DNA of 64,000 bases from Oceanicaulis sp. MMSF_3324 (GCF_030733545.1 NZ_JASHIU010000008.1:62001-126000); one strand, 5' to 3'. Counted from the first letter of the stretch, positions 46,394 to 53,595 are shown. A program made the numbers and translations. Notes: a model not told the origin generated them from the letters alone.

Positions 46394-46948
46394 TTACCAA
46401 GCCTGACGGTATGTGAGGCCGACAAAGCTTGATTCCGCCTCCCAGCTATTCTCGCCGAAGCGAATTTCACGCTCCTGGCGGATATAGCCTGCCGTAATGG
46501 CGCCGTTATCGTTCATGGACATGCCAATACCTGCGAAGCCATCGGCCACACCGACTTCTCCGGCGACCCGCGTCAGGGCGCTGACGCCCCCGCCGCCCGG
46601 GCGCATGATCACGGTCTCCTGATCATAGGAGACGATTAGACTCAGCCGACGAATGGAGCGGAAAGCGATCGGATTGGTTTCAAGCTCCAGACCGAAACCC
46701 AAGGTCGACAATTCATCACTGTCGTTCAGGCTTTCACTCTGCGCCGAAACAATCGGGATGAGAGTCGGGCTATGTTCCCCGCCCAACGGCACGGCCCAAC
46801 GGGTCTGGCTGGCGTCGCCGAACTCGGCGTGCAGCTGCTCCGTAAAACTGCGCAATATGGCTTTCGTGGAGGGGGCAGGATGCGGGAGGCGCGCGTCTGT
46901 GACCGGTGCGCCTTGCATAGCCAGCAACATTGCGGTCGTCACAAACAT
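46394..46948 (-). CDS. Hypothetical outer-membrane-like protein, EcfG-controlled
   Basis: 184 residues, family not recognised. A short N-terminal hydrophobic segment (MFVTTAMLLAMQGAPVTDA) may be a signal. Several alternating beta-strand segments follow (LGFGLELETNPIAF, RRLSLIVSYDQETVIM, GAITAGYIRQEREIRF), and the C-terminus ends in an aromatic strand SSFVGLTYRQAW, a pattern of small outer-membrane beta-barrels. A perfect EcfG promoter lies 31 bases upstream, so it should be induced in the general stress response. Confidence 0.65.
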   Translation of the reverse strand: MFVTTAMLLAMQGAPVTDARLPHPAPSTKAILRSFTEQLHAEFGDASQTRWAVPLGGEHSPTLIPIVSAQSESLNDSDELSTLGFGLELETNPIAFRSIRRLSLIVSYDQETVIMRPGGGGVSALTRVAGEVGVADGFAGIGMSMNDNGAITAGYIRQEREIRFGENSWEAESSFVGLTYRQAW

Positions 46949-46978
46949 GCAGTCCTCCTAGTCCAGCCTCAATTCAGA

Positions 46979-47003
46979 AACGCATTTACAGAAAAGATGT
47001 TCC
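46979..47003 (-). promoter_or_regulatory. EcfG promoter for the 46394-46948 gene
   Basis: Minus strand GGAAC, N16, CGTT, exact consensus, 31 bases before the start codon at 46948. Confidence 0.87.
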
Positions 47004-47037
47004 CGACTGAGTGCAGGCAGAGGAAGATTGATCGTGA

Positions 47038-47304
47038 TTATTGACCGTCGCGCAAAGCCTTGATGAGTTCATCCTTGTTCATTTCGGAACGCCCTTCGAT
47101 CCCGACATCCTGGGCCTGTTCGTAAAGCTCGTCCTTGGTCCATTCCTCATAGGGGGCATGTTCGCCCCCCTTCGACGAGGCGTCCTGGTCATCTGAGGCT
47201 TGCGCATTGGCGACGCGGGCGGCCTTTGATTTGGACGCGCCTTCTTCGCGCAAAGCCTGGTATGTTTCGTCATCCTTGATGAATGGACCATGATCCTTGG
47301 TCAT
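47038..47304 (-). CDS. DUF7218-like small protein with Rho-N/SAP-like C-terminus
   Basis: 88-residue hydrophilic protein. The N-terminus MTKDHGPFIKDDETYQALREEGASKSKAARVANA is a recognisable motif of small alphaproteobacterial and actinobacterial stress proteins. The C-terminal 35 residues (EEWTKDELYEQAQDVGIEGRSEMNKDELIKALR) look like a Rho-N/SAP helix-extended-helix nucleic-acid-binding fold. It overlaps the mscS gene by four bases, so the two are coupled. Function unknown. Confidence 0.75.
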   Translation of the reverse strand: MTKDHGPFIKDDETYQALREEGASKSKAARVANAQASDDQDASSKGGEHAPYEEWTKDELYEQAQDVGIEGRSEMNKDELIKALRDGQ

Positions 47305-48491
47305 GACGGTTCTCCTTTTTGCGAGTCGCCTGCGTCAGTCGGGCTGGGGTCGATGACCGAGCCGTCATCGCGAGCGAGCATGAGCGTGCGTGTGGGGTAG
47401 GCGAACTCGACGCCCTCTTCAGCGAATTTGCGTACGAGCGCGATATTCACTTTGTGCCGAACGTCCATGTAGATCATGTACTCCATGCTCTGGGCATGAC
47501 AGACGACCTCGATTTCCAGGGCGCTATCGCCAAATCCGGCAAAATGCGCGCGTTCGAACCGGACCTGTTCGGTCTCATCGACGATGGTCTCGATCCAATC
47601 CGGGATCTGCTCAAGCTGATCCGCCGGCGTCTGATAGGTGACGCCGATCCGGAACCGCCACCGCCGTTCCTCGAGCCGTTGGTAATTGCGGATCGTCTCA
47701 TCCAGCAGATTGGTGTTGCGGATGATGACTTCTTCGCCCGACAGCGAACGTATGCGCGTGGTCTTCAGTCCGATCTTGCTGACCGTGCCGAGGTAGTCGC
47801 CGAACTCGATGAAGTCGTCACGTTTGAAGGGCTTATCGAACAGGATGGAAACACCTGCGAACAAGTCGCTGAACAGGCCCTGGGCCGCGAGACCGATGGC
47901 GATGCCGCCAATGCCCAGACCGGCGATGAGGGCGGTGATATCCACCCCCGCATTGTCGAGAACCAGTAGAAGTGCAGCGGACCAGATAAACGTGCTGATC
48001 GCCCATTTGATGATGGCAATGCCGTTCCAGACCGCGCTGCGGGTGTCTGACCGCTTGAGCGCGCGACGTTGAACCATATCCACCAGGATGCCGCGGATCA
48101 CCGCCGCCGCCTGAATGATGACAATCAGGCCCAGAACATACCACACAGCGTCAATAACGGTTGATGGCGCCCCAGTTGCGCCCAGACCGATGACGGCGCC
48201 TATGACCAGAAAGGTCATGGCGGACATACGGTCTGCGGTCCCCAGAAAGACATAGGCGAGACTGGTTTTGTCCGCGCGCTGGCGCAGCAGGGATATGCCC
48301 CATTTTACCAGAGTTGCGGCGACCGCCACGCCCAGCGTGATGGCCAAGGCCAGGGTGACAGCCTGGGTGTCTTCAGAAATCCAGTCCATGAACACGGAGA
48401 ACGCCGTTCGGCCTTGTTCGACAACGCTCTGAACATTGTCTTCCATGGCGTTCAGCGCTTCGGACGCGGCGGAATCCGGTGTCTGGCTCAT
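47301..48491 (-). CDS. Mechanosensitive ion channel, MscS family
   Basis: Inner-membrane osmotic safety valve of 396 residues from ATG 48491. It has several N-terminal helices, then the pore-lining helix and beta domain typical of MscS (ALIAGLGIGGIAIGLAAQGLFSDLFAGVSILFDKPFKRDDFIEFGDYLGTVSKIGLKTTRIRSL). The C-terminal cytoplasmic domain is intact (IRNTNLLDETIRNYQR). It follows dps, but a good terminator (48507) lies between them, so expression may come from readthrough or an unseen promoter. Confidence 0.88.
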   Translation of the reverse strand: MSQTPDSAASEALNAMEDNVQSVVEQGRTAFSVFMDWISEDTQAVTLALAITLGVAVAATLVKWGISLLRQRADKTSLAYVFLGTADRMSAMTFLVIGAVIGLGATGAPSTVIDAVWYVLGLIVIIQAAAVIRGILVDMVQRRALKRSDTRSAVWNGIAIIKWAISTFIWSAALLLVLDNAGVDITALIAGLGIGGIAIGLAAQGLFSDLFAGVSILFDKPFKRDDFIEFGDYLGTVSKIGLKTTRIRSLSGEEVIIRNTNLLDETIRNYQRLEERRWRFRIGVTYQTPADQLEQIPDWIETIVDETEQVRFERAHFAGFGDSALEIEVVCHAQSMEYMIYMDVRHKVNIALVRKFAEEGVEFAYPTRTLMLARDDGSVIDPSPTDAGDSQKGEPS

Positions 48492-48506
48492 CAGGCTACC
48501 CCATAC

Positions 48507-48532
48507 GAAAAAGCGGGCTCGAAAGCCCGCTT
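48507..48532 (-). terminator. Terminator after dps
   Basis: Nine-base perfect stem AAGCGGGCT/AGCCCGCTT with a four-base loop; on the minus strand it is followed by TTTTTCG. Confidence 0.85.
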
Positions 48533-48549
48533 CTCCGGATTGAATGGTC

Positions 48550-49059
48550 TTACTTCTCAGCGATGATGGAGTTGAGCATCCAGATCGCTTCTTCGTGCCA
48601 GGCCATGCGTTCAATCATCATGTCAGCAGTCACGAAGTCTTTCTTGTCCTCGCACCATTCAATGGCGTCCCGCATCGACTTCACCGCGGTCCGGTGGTCG
48701 TCGATCAGCATTTTGACATGCTTCTCGGCAGACTGTTCAAGGTCGTAATCCTCGATGTCGGACAGTTCGCCATATTTGCGATAGGACGCCGGCGCTTTCT
48801 CTCCGAGCGCGCGGATGCGTTCGGCGATTTCATCAATCGCGCCGTAGAGGTTTTCGTAGTGCTCTTCGGTGAGCTTGTGCAGGCTGTAGAAGGTGGGGCC
48901 CACAACGTTCCAGTGCACACCCTGTGTCTTGATGAAGAGCATGTAGCTGTCGGCCAGGACCTTGCCCAGCTCGCTCGCGATCTTTGAGCGGTCTTCAGGT
49001 TGAATGCCGGCTTTCTGATCGAATTGAACGGTTTTGGAAGCAAGAGCGGCGCTGCTCAT
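48550..49059 (-). CDS. dps: DNA-binding ferritin-like protein Dps
   Basis: Dodecameric mini-ferritin that stores iron, detoxifies peroxide and protects DNA under stress. 169 residues from ATG 49059 with GGAG upstream. The ferroxidase ligands are present: His in GVHWNV, HKLTEEHYENLYGAIDEIAERI with Asp/Glu, and DDHRTAVKSM. The extended N-terminus SSAALASKTVQFDQKAG is flexible. Preceded by an EcfG promoter, as expected for a general-stress gene. Confidence 0.95.
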   Translation of the reverse strand: MSSAALASKTVQFDQKAGIQPEDRSKIASELGKVLADSYMLFIKTQGVHWNVVGPTFYSLHKLTEEHYENLYGAIDEIAERIRALGEKAPASYRKYGELSDIEDYDLEQSAEKHVKMLIDDHRTAVKSMRDAIEWCEDKKDFVTADMMIERMAWHEEAIWMLNSIIAEK

Positions 49060-49090
49060 AATCAATCTCCATCTTGTTGCGAGACGGATA

Positions 49091-49116
49091 AACGCGCCTC
49101 GCGACGATACGGTTCC
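49091..49116 (-). promoter_or_regulatory. EcfG promoter for dps
   Basis: Minus strand GGAAC, 17-base spacer, CGTT, ending 32 bases before the dps ATG. The 17-base spacer is the accepted alternative. Confidence 0.86.
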
Positions 49117-49255
49117 GTGATGGGCTGAATAAAAGCAGCAACCTGTCTGAATACTCGTCTTCGGAGAGCCGCAGTGAGCTGGCAATTGCAATCAGATGGA
49201 AAAAAGTATGCTTTATATATGCACGCCAAATTTGATGATGCACTTGGGTTTTTCT

Positions 49256-49280
49256 GGAACCTGTTTCCAAGCGGAGCGTT
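49256..49280 (+). promoter_or_regulatory. EcfG promoter for the DUF1328-FNT operon
   Basis: GGAAC, N16, CGTT, exact consensus, 37 bases before ATG 49317. It lies near, and points away from, the dps promoter. Confidence 0.88.
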
Positions 49281-49316
49281 AGTTGTCGGCCTGATTGAAA
49301 CACACGGAGCTAACCC

Positions 49317-49490
49317 ATGCTGAGACTGGCCCTTGGATTTTTCGTCGTCGCCCTGATCGCAGCCTTGTTCGGCTTCGGCGGCATCGCAGCTGGCGCCGCC
49401 TCTATCGCGCAAGTGCTGTTCTTCGTTTTCCTGGTTCTGTTCGTCGTGTCGCTCCTGTTCGGTGCGCTGCGCGGCCGAGCGCCCCGCTGA
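49317..49490 (+). CDS. DUF1328 (YtjA-like) small hydrophobic stress protein
   Basis: 57-residue double-helix membrane peptide: [18 protein letters not shown], the family Gly turn [11 protein letters not shown] and [20 protein letters not shown]. This is the standard DUF1328 architecture found in many proteobacteria, often with stress genes. ATG 49317 follows GGAG by eight bases. First gene of an apparent five-gene EcfG operon. Function unknown. Confidence 0.9.
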   Translation: MLRLALGFFVVALIAALFGFGGIAAGAASIAQVLFFVFLVLFVVSLLFGALRGRAPR

Positions 49491-49561
49491 TCAAACACTG
49501 ACGAGGCCAGGCGGGCTATGCCCGTCTGATAAGCACTTCTAATCACTAAAGGATTGTCATT

Positions 49562-49783
49562 ATGAAAAAGTATGCACCTCTGTTCGCCGCCCCGTTCCTG
49601 CTGACCGTTGTCGCCTGTTCGGATGGTCCCGCTGAAAACGCTGGCGAAGACATGGACGAAGCCGTTGAAGAAGTGACGGGTGAAAACCAGGACACGTTCG
49701 AGAACGCTGGCGAAGAAATGGATGAAGCCGTGGACGAGGCTGAAGAAGCCGCTGAAGACGCCACGGACGAACCGTCTCGCTAA
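49562..49783 (+). CDS. Small acidic lipoprotein
   Basis: 73 residues. Lipoprotein signal MKKYAPLFAAPFLLTVVAC, with the lipobox Cys in VVACSDG. The mature part is almost all Glu/Asp/Ala with tandem repeats (ENAGEDMDEAVEE and ENAGEEMDEAVDE), predicting an extended acidic helix. Resembles entericidin-like stress lipoproteins in size, but is more repetitive. Second gene of the EcfG operon starting at 49317. Confidence 0.78.
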   Translation: MKKYAPLFAAPFLLTVVACSDGPAENAGEDMDEAVEEVTGENQDTFENAGEEMDEAVDEAEEAAEDATDEPSR

Positions 49784-49826
49784 TCAAATTTCGTCGCCCG
49801 ACCAACCTTCAGAAAAGGAGAGCAAA

Positions 49827-50111
49827 ATGGCCCGTGGCCCTGCTAAAGCCGAAATTACAACTGAAGAACTCAAGGCGGATCTGGACTCCTTGCGTGAGGA
49901 CATGAACCAGCTGGTGGGCGATCTGTCCAAGGTTGTCCAACAGGGCGGGGAAAAAGGCGTCAAAGCCGGTCGCTCCGCGCTTGAGGACAGCCTTGAAACA
50001 GCCGAAGAGGCCCCTGACCAGCTTCGCGAACTTATTCGCGAAAATCCGCTGGGCGCTTGCGGCGCTGCAATCGGCGCAGGCTTTCTCGGCGCGCTTCTGA
50101 TGCGTCGCTAG
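49827..50111 (+). CDS. DUF883 (ElaB/YqjD-like) ribosome/membrane stress protein
   Basis: 94 residues. A helical N-terminal coiled coil (EELKADLDSLREDMNQLVGDLSKVV) leads to the conserved C-terminal LIRENPLGACGAAIGAGFLGALLMRR, a Gly-rich tail-anchor helix typical of YqjD/ElaB, which bind ribosomes to the inner membrane in stationary phase. ATG 49827 has AAAGGAG at 49814-49820. Third gene of the EcfG operon. Confidence 0.88.
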   Translation: MARGPAKAEITTEELKADLDSLREDMNQLVGDLSKVVQQGGEKGVKAGRSALEDSLETAEEAPDQLRELIRENPLGACGAAIGAGFLGALLMRR

Positions 50112-50121
50112 GGAGCGTATC

Positions 50122-50484
50122 GTGAACGCACTGCTGATACCAATCGCGCTTATCGGCCCGATTATCGGCGCAATATTCGCCACCCATGCGGGATGGAGCT
50201 GGGCCTCGGTCCAGTACTCCCCTTGGGTGGCAAGTGCGCTGATTGGCGCTATTTATGCCTGTCTGGGTTCGATCGCTGCGGCCATCCTACTTTGGAAAGC
50301 CAATCGCAAAGAGCCTCCTGCAACATCGTCCGCAAGTACGGCGTCGCCCCTGGCGCTGGTAGAGCTGGCCATGAAGCGGAAGCCTTTGCAAACGACCGCG
50401 ACCCTCATGGGGTTTGGTGCGCTTCTGGCGCGTAAACCGAAGCTGGCCATGGAAACCTTGTCCAAGTTCGCGCTTTCCAATTAA
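50122..50484 (+). CDS. Small membrane protein of unknown function
   Basis: 120 residues, GTG start, ten bases after the DUF883 gene. Two N-terminal hydrophobic helices (MNALLIPIALIGPIIGAIF and VASALIGAIYACLGSIAAAILLW), then a short Thr/Ser linker and a basic tail (MKRKPLQTTATLMGFGALLARKP). This resembles the holin-like partners often placed next to DUF883 genes, but no family is certain. Fourth gene of the EcfG operon. Confidence 0.65.
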   Translation: MNALLIPIALIGPIIGAIFATHAGWSWASVQYSPWVASALIGAIYACLGSIAAAILLWKANRKEPPATSSASTASPLALVELAMKRKPLQTTATLMGFGALLARKPKLAMETLSKFALSN

Positions 50485-50495
50485 AGGGTCTGCCC

Positions 50496-51299
50496 TTGCC
50501 GAAAAAAACAGAACACGAACTGCGCGCCAAACGCCTTGCGGCGCGCAGCGAAATTGCCTCCAAGACGCTCTACTCAGTCATTGCTGAAACCGGGAAGGAA
50601 GAGCTGCTCAGGCCTTCCAGCTCGCTCCTCTACTCAGCCCTCACGGCGGGTCTCGCCATGGGGGCTTCTGTCTTGCTAATGGGGGCGATCGCAAAGGCGG
50701 TCGGCGACGCTTCCTGGAGCGCGCTCGCCATTGCGGTCGGCTATCCGGCCGGTTTCCTGCTGATCGCCATGGCGCGGATGCAGCTGTTCACAGAGAACAC
50801 GCTCACCGCCGTATTGCCCGTCACCAAGAACCGCCGCTGGCGTTCTGTGCGTCTATTGGGGCGCTTGTGGGCGATTGTCCTGGTGGGCAATCTGGTCGGG
50901 GCTGTCGCGATCGGCGCCGTGCTCAGTCATGTCACAGAGCCAGATCTCTATGACGCCATGGTCACGGCGTCTTCGCATATCACGCACCGTGACGCCCTGG
51001 GCAATTTCATATCCGCCTTGCCGGCCGGTTTCCTGATCGGCCTGATGGCCTGGTCATTGCCGGGCCTGCCTTATGAAAAGCTGGGTGCTGTCTTCATCGT
51101 GACTTATCTCGTAGGGGCAGGGGGCTTCCCGCATATCGTGGCCGGCACGGTCGAGACGACCGTCCTGATCGCCGCAGGGGTCTGGGGGCTGGGCGAGGGC
51201 CTGGCTTTCATTCTGCCTGTCCTGGTCGGCAACACCCTGGGCGGGGCGGCGCTGTTCGCTGGACTGGCCTATGGGCAGGTTCACGAGGAAATCGAATAA
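50496..51299 (+). CDS. Formate/nitrite transporter (FNT) family protein, YfdC-like
   Basis: Inner-membrane channel of 267 residues with six helices and the FNT signature regions (ALTAGLAMGASVLLMGAIA, FTENTLTAVLP, LPAGFLIGLMAWSLPG). The charged N-terminus (MPKKTEHELRAKRLAARSEIA) resembles YfdC rather than FocA. Small anions such as formate, nitrite or hydrosulfide are typical substrates; the actual one is unknown. The start is TTG 50496 after AAAGGG. Last gene of the EcfG operon beginning at 49317. Confidence 0.82.
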   Translation: MPKKTEHELRAKRLAARSEIASKTLYSVIAETGKEELLRPSSSLLYSALTAGLAMGASVLLMGAIAKAVGDASWSALAIAVGYPAGFLLIAMARMQLFTENTLTAVLPVTKNRRWRSVRLLGRLWAIVLVGNLVGAVAIGAVLSHVTEPDLYDAMVTASSHITHRDALGNFISALPAGFLIGLMAWSLPGLPYEKLGAVFIVTYLVGAGGFPHIVAGTVETTVLIAAGVWGLGEGLAFILPVLVGNTLGGAALFAGLAYGQVHEEIE

Positions 51300-51313
51300 A
51301 AGCGAATTTGTCA

Positions 51314-51338
51314 GGAACCTCCTGCCTGACTGTTCGTT
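51314..51338 (+). promoter_or_regulatory. EcfG promoter with no protein-coding gene behind it
   Basis: GGAAC at 51314, 16-base spacer, CGTT at 51335-51338, exact consensus. The next 390 bases on this strand hold no credible coding gene but a structured RNA candidate. Confidence 0.85.
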
Positions 51339-51344
51339 ACCTAG

Positions 51345-51460
51345 CTGTCCCGAATCCCACGGGGCGTATTACGACCAAAGCTGCGGAGGTTGACCCTCCC
51401 CCCTGACCCCTTCCGCAGCCTTTCTTGAAGCCGCTCTCGATATCGAGGGCGGCTTCATTA
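51345..51460 (+). ncRNA. Candidate EcfG-dependent small RNA (GsrN-like)
   Basis: About 115 nt predicted from the promoter at 51314. Three hairpins are visible. (1) 51349-51363: CCCG/CGGG around loop AATCCCA. (2) 51380-51419: GCTGCGGA/TCCGCAGC enclosing a 24-base loop that is almost all C, with CCCTCCCCCC and GACCCC (51394-51410), a perfect match to anti-Shine-Dalgarno CCUCC. (3) 51427-51456: a self-complementary 30-base stem, GAAGCCGC...GCGGCTTC with a palindromic top. Caulobacter GsrN is a known sigmaT-controlled sRNA with an exposed C-rich loop that pairs with mRNA; architecture and regulation match, but homology is not shown. Exact 5' and 3' ends are estimates. The rest of the gap (51461-51670) shows no supported feature. 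Confidence 0.65.
51427..51460 (+). terminator. 3' stem-loop of the candidate sRNA
   Basis: GAAGCCGC, T·G wobble and CTCGAT/ATCGAG, GCGGCTTC: 15 paired positions with hardly any loop, followed by ATTATG. The T-run after it is weak, so termination is probable rather than certain. Confidence 0.55.
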
Positions 51461-51670
51461 TGCGTGCCCGGATGGTCAGGCGGTCCGCCTTGCGCGCAGG
51501 CTCACGGTCGTGACGGACAAGTCAGCATCCGATGAGAGATGACGCCGCCCGCGCTGACGGCCAGCGGGAGAGGGCGACAGCTGTCGCTTGCCTTTATCAA
51601 GGCGTCTGGTGTTGGGGAGCCATGAAGCGGGACGTTTCTCGAGCGGATCAATGTGCTGCGAGACAGGCGC

Positions 51671-51700
51671 AAAAAAGGGGGCGCGCCGTAGCGCGCCCCC
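51671..51700 (-). terminator. Strong terminator after the PRC-barrel gene
   Basis: GGGGGCGCGC-CGTA-GCGCGCCCCC: ten-base perfect GC stem, four-base loop, six A on the plus strand (six T on the minus strand) directly after it. Confidence 0.92.
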
Positions 51701-51731
51701 AGGCTTTGGGGTTGGTCATGCCCCTCAGATT

Positions 51732-52457
51732 TTAGCGGCCGTCCAGATAGGCCCCGGTGTTGACCGGCGTATCTTCCATGACGCGCACATCCTCGGCCGT
51801 CATGTCGGAAGTGACCGTCCAGCCGCTTTCGGCGCTGTAGGCCAGATCCAGTTCATCAAAGTCGACGACGCCAACTTCGCCACCCAGGCCGAGGAAGCCG
51901 CCGTCGCGAATGATGGCGTATTCCGTGTCGCCCTCGAGCGTGAACTTCACGTCCTCGAGATGGGCGATGGTTTCGCCGGCATCATTCATGATCGCAGCGC
52001 CGGTCAGGTCACTGTAGAACAGCTCGCCGTCCTCACGCTGATCCTCGATGGACACCACGAATGGGCTATCCTGGATGGCCTCGGCGTCCTCAAGCTGCTC
52101 GTCGGTCAGCGAAGCGGTGACGACGAGTTCGCCGTCTTCATCGTGTGAGATGCTTGCAGCGACGGTTGAGACTGCGACCTCCTCGTCAAACAGTCCCAGA
52201 AAACCACCGCGGGAAATGACGAGCGCTTCGGGATCGCCTGCGTCAGTCATACGGATGTCGGTGATCGCGGACGCGCCGTCAGCATACTCCAAGTCAGCAC
52301 CCACAACGTTTGAGGCTTTGACCTTGTGAGACGCCATCTCGGCTTCGGCGCCGGTTGTCATTTCCGTGTGCATCTCAGCCTCTTGGGCTTGTGCAGTCGC
52401 CAGAGCGGCGGTGGACATCAGAGCGATCGAGGTGCTCAGCATCAGCTTATTCAACAT
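51732..52457 (-). CDS. Exported PRC-barrel protein, EcfG-controlled
   Basis: 241 residues with a signal peptide (MLNKLMLSTSIALMSTAALATAQAQ). Two PRC-barrel domains follow (about 45-105, KVKASNVVGADLEYADGASAITDIRM, SRGGFLGLFDEEVAV; and about 150-210, YSDLTGAAIMNDAGETIAHLEDVKF, IIRDGGFLGLGGEVGVVDFDEL), which look like an internal duplication with the shared GGFLGL motif. Highly acidic. The function in stress is unknown; PRC-barrels often bind metabolites or partner proteins. Preceded by an EcfG promoter, closed by a strong terminator. Confidence 0.85.
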   Translation of the reverse strand: MLNKLMLSTSIALMSTAALATAQAQEAEMHTEMTTGAEAEMASHKVKASNVVGADLEYADGASAITDIRMTDAGDPEALVISRGGFLGLFDEEVAVSTVAASISHDEDGELVVTASLTDEQLEDAEAIQDSPFVVSIEDQREDGELFYSDLTGAAIMNDAGETIAHLEDVKFTLEGDTEYAIIRDGGFLGLGGEVGVVDFDELDLAYSAESGWTVTSDMTAEDVRVMEDTPVNTGAYLDGR

Positions 52458-52504
52458 AACTTGTCTCCTTCATTGCTAGCGATCAAGTCGAACGCAATTA
52501 AGAA

Positions 52505-52529
52505 ACGTTGTTATCGAGGTGCCGTTCCA
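52505..52529 (-). promoter_or_regulatory. EcfG promoter for the 51732-52457 PRC-barrel gene
   Basis: Minus strand GGAAC, N16, CGTT, exact consensus, 48 bases before the start at 52457. Confidence 0.87.
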
Positions 52530-52602
52530 AGTTAATCGGCGGCTATTCTGTGAATATATTGAGGCAGAAACTTGCGCGCCCATCATCGCGCTTCATCCAT
52601 GC

Positions 52603-52637
52603 AAAAAGGGCGTCGTGAATATTCACGACGCCCTTTT
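52603..52637. terminator. Palindromic terminator after phyR
   Basis: 17-base perfect inverted repeat with no spacer (AAAAGGGCGTCGTGAAT and its complement) flanked by A and T runs; usable on both strands, lying after the phyR stop. Confidence 0.88.
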
Positions 52638-52658
52638 GTAGTCTTGTTGTGGCTAGGT

Positions 52659-53432
52659 TTATTCGGCCGCGACGGGTTTCTTCTCGAAGAAAAACAGGGC
52701 CTGGCTGATGGTGGCCGACACCGTTTCCGGCATGAAGGGTTTGGTCACAAGGTAGGTGGGTTCCGGCTTCTCACCTGTCAGCAGACGTTCGGGATAGGCG
52801 GTGATGAAGATCACGGGCACATTCATCTCGTCCAGAATGTCCTTCACCGCATCAATGCCGGAACTGTTATCGGCCAGTTGGATATCTGCCAGCACCAGTC
52901 CGGGCGGTGATTTCTGGGCCAGCGCTACAGCTTGATCACGCGTGCGAGCAACGCCGGTGACGCTATGGCCTGCATTCTCCACAATGGCGCGCAAGTCGAG
53001 CGCGATCACCGGCTCGTCCTCGATGATCATGACCCGGGTCGCGAGGCCGGCATTGAGTTCCTGTTGAGCGGAGACCAGAAGGCTTTGGGCTTCACTGTCA
53101 TCAATCCGCAGGATGTGCGCGACATCTTCGATGGAAAAACCTTCCACCGAAGTCAGCAGCATCACCTGGCGCGCCTTGGGCGTCACATGAGAGAGCGGGC
53201 TCGATTCCTCATCAGTGGAACTGGTATCAAGATCCGGGCTCCAGCACGCATGAAAGAGCTGGAACAGGGCCACTTGGGGAGACAGGTCCTGACCTAGCTC
53301 TTCATTGCCTTCGACGGCGGCTTCAAGACATGCGCGCACATGGGCGTCGCCGCTTTGCTGGGATCCGGTCAGGATCCTGGCATATCGACGCAAGTATGGA
53401 ATGTGTGCGCGAATTGCTTGAACAAAACTCAT
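52659..53432 (-). CDS. phyR: General stress response regulator PhyR
   Basis: 257 residues from ATG 53432, with GGGGAG about eight bases upstream; a 21-codon longer frame would cover the promoter. The N-terminal sigma-like domain (about 1-125; RAHIPYLRRYARILTGS in sigma2, TPKARQVMLLTSVEGFSIEDVAHIL in sigma4) mimics EcfG. The C-terminal receiver domain (about 135-250; VMIIEDEPVIALDLR, phospho-acceptor Asp in LVLADIQLADNSSG, ITAYPERLLTG, TKPF) is phosphorylated in stress. Phospho-PhyR binds NepR and frees EcfG (partner switching). Divergent from nepR-ecfG. Confidence 0.96.
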   Translation of the reverse strand: MSFVQAIRAHIPYLRRYARILTGSQQSGDAHVRACLEAAVEGNEELGQDLSPQVALFQLFHACWSPDLDTSSTDEESSPLSHVTPKARQVMLLTSVEGFSIEDVAHILRIDDSEAQSLLVSAQQELNAGLATRVMIIEDEPVIALDLRAIVENAGHSVTGVARTRDQAVALAQKSPPGLVLADIQLADNSSGIDAVKDILDEMNVPVIFITAYPERLLTGEKPEPTYLVTKPFMPETVSATISQALFFFEKKPVAAE

Positions 53433-53467
53433 TGTGGGCTCTCCCCAAAAAACAGTGTCACCGTCCA

Positions 53468-53492
53468 AACGGGCAATATGAGAAAGGGTTCC
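53468..53492 (-). promoter_or_regulatory. EcfG promoter for phyR
   Basis: Minus strand GGAAC, N16, CGTT, exact consensus, 36 bases before the phyR start codon. Suggests positive feedback. Confidence 0.92.
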
Positions 53493-53512
53493 CAAAAAAA
53501 TGCATTTTTATC

Positions 53513-53537
53513 GGAACCGGATCAGCTCAGGGACGTT
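53513..53537 (+). promoter_or_regulatory. EcfG promoter for nepR-ecfG
   Basis: GGAAC, N16, CGTT, exact consensus, back-to-back with the phyR promoter (20 bases apart). Confidence 0.92.
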
Positions 53538-53595
53538 TCACAGACAGATCGGCCTTTAGGGCCAGTATGAAATGACATGAGAATGGCGACATAGA

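Noticed and set aside
51532-51735. Plus-strand open frame of 67 codons after the sRNA candidate
   Set aside because: Arg/Ala-rich composition, no ribosome site and overlap with the strong minus-strand terminator; looks like chance.
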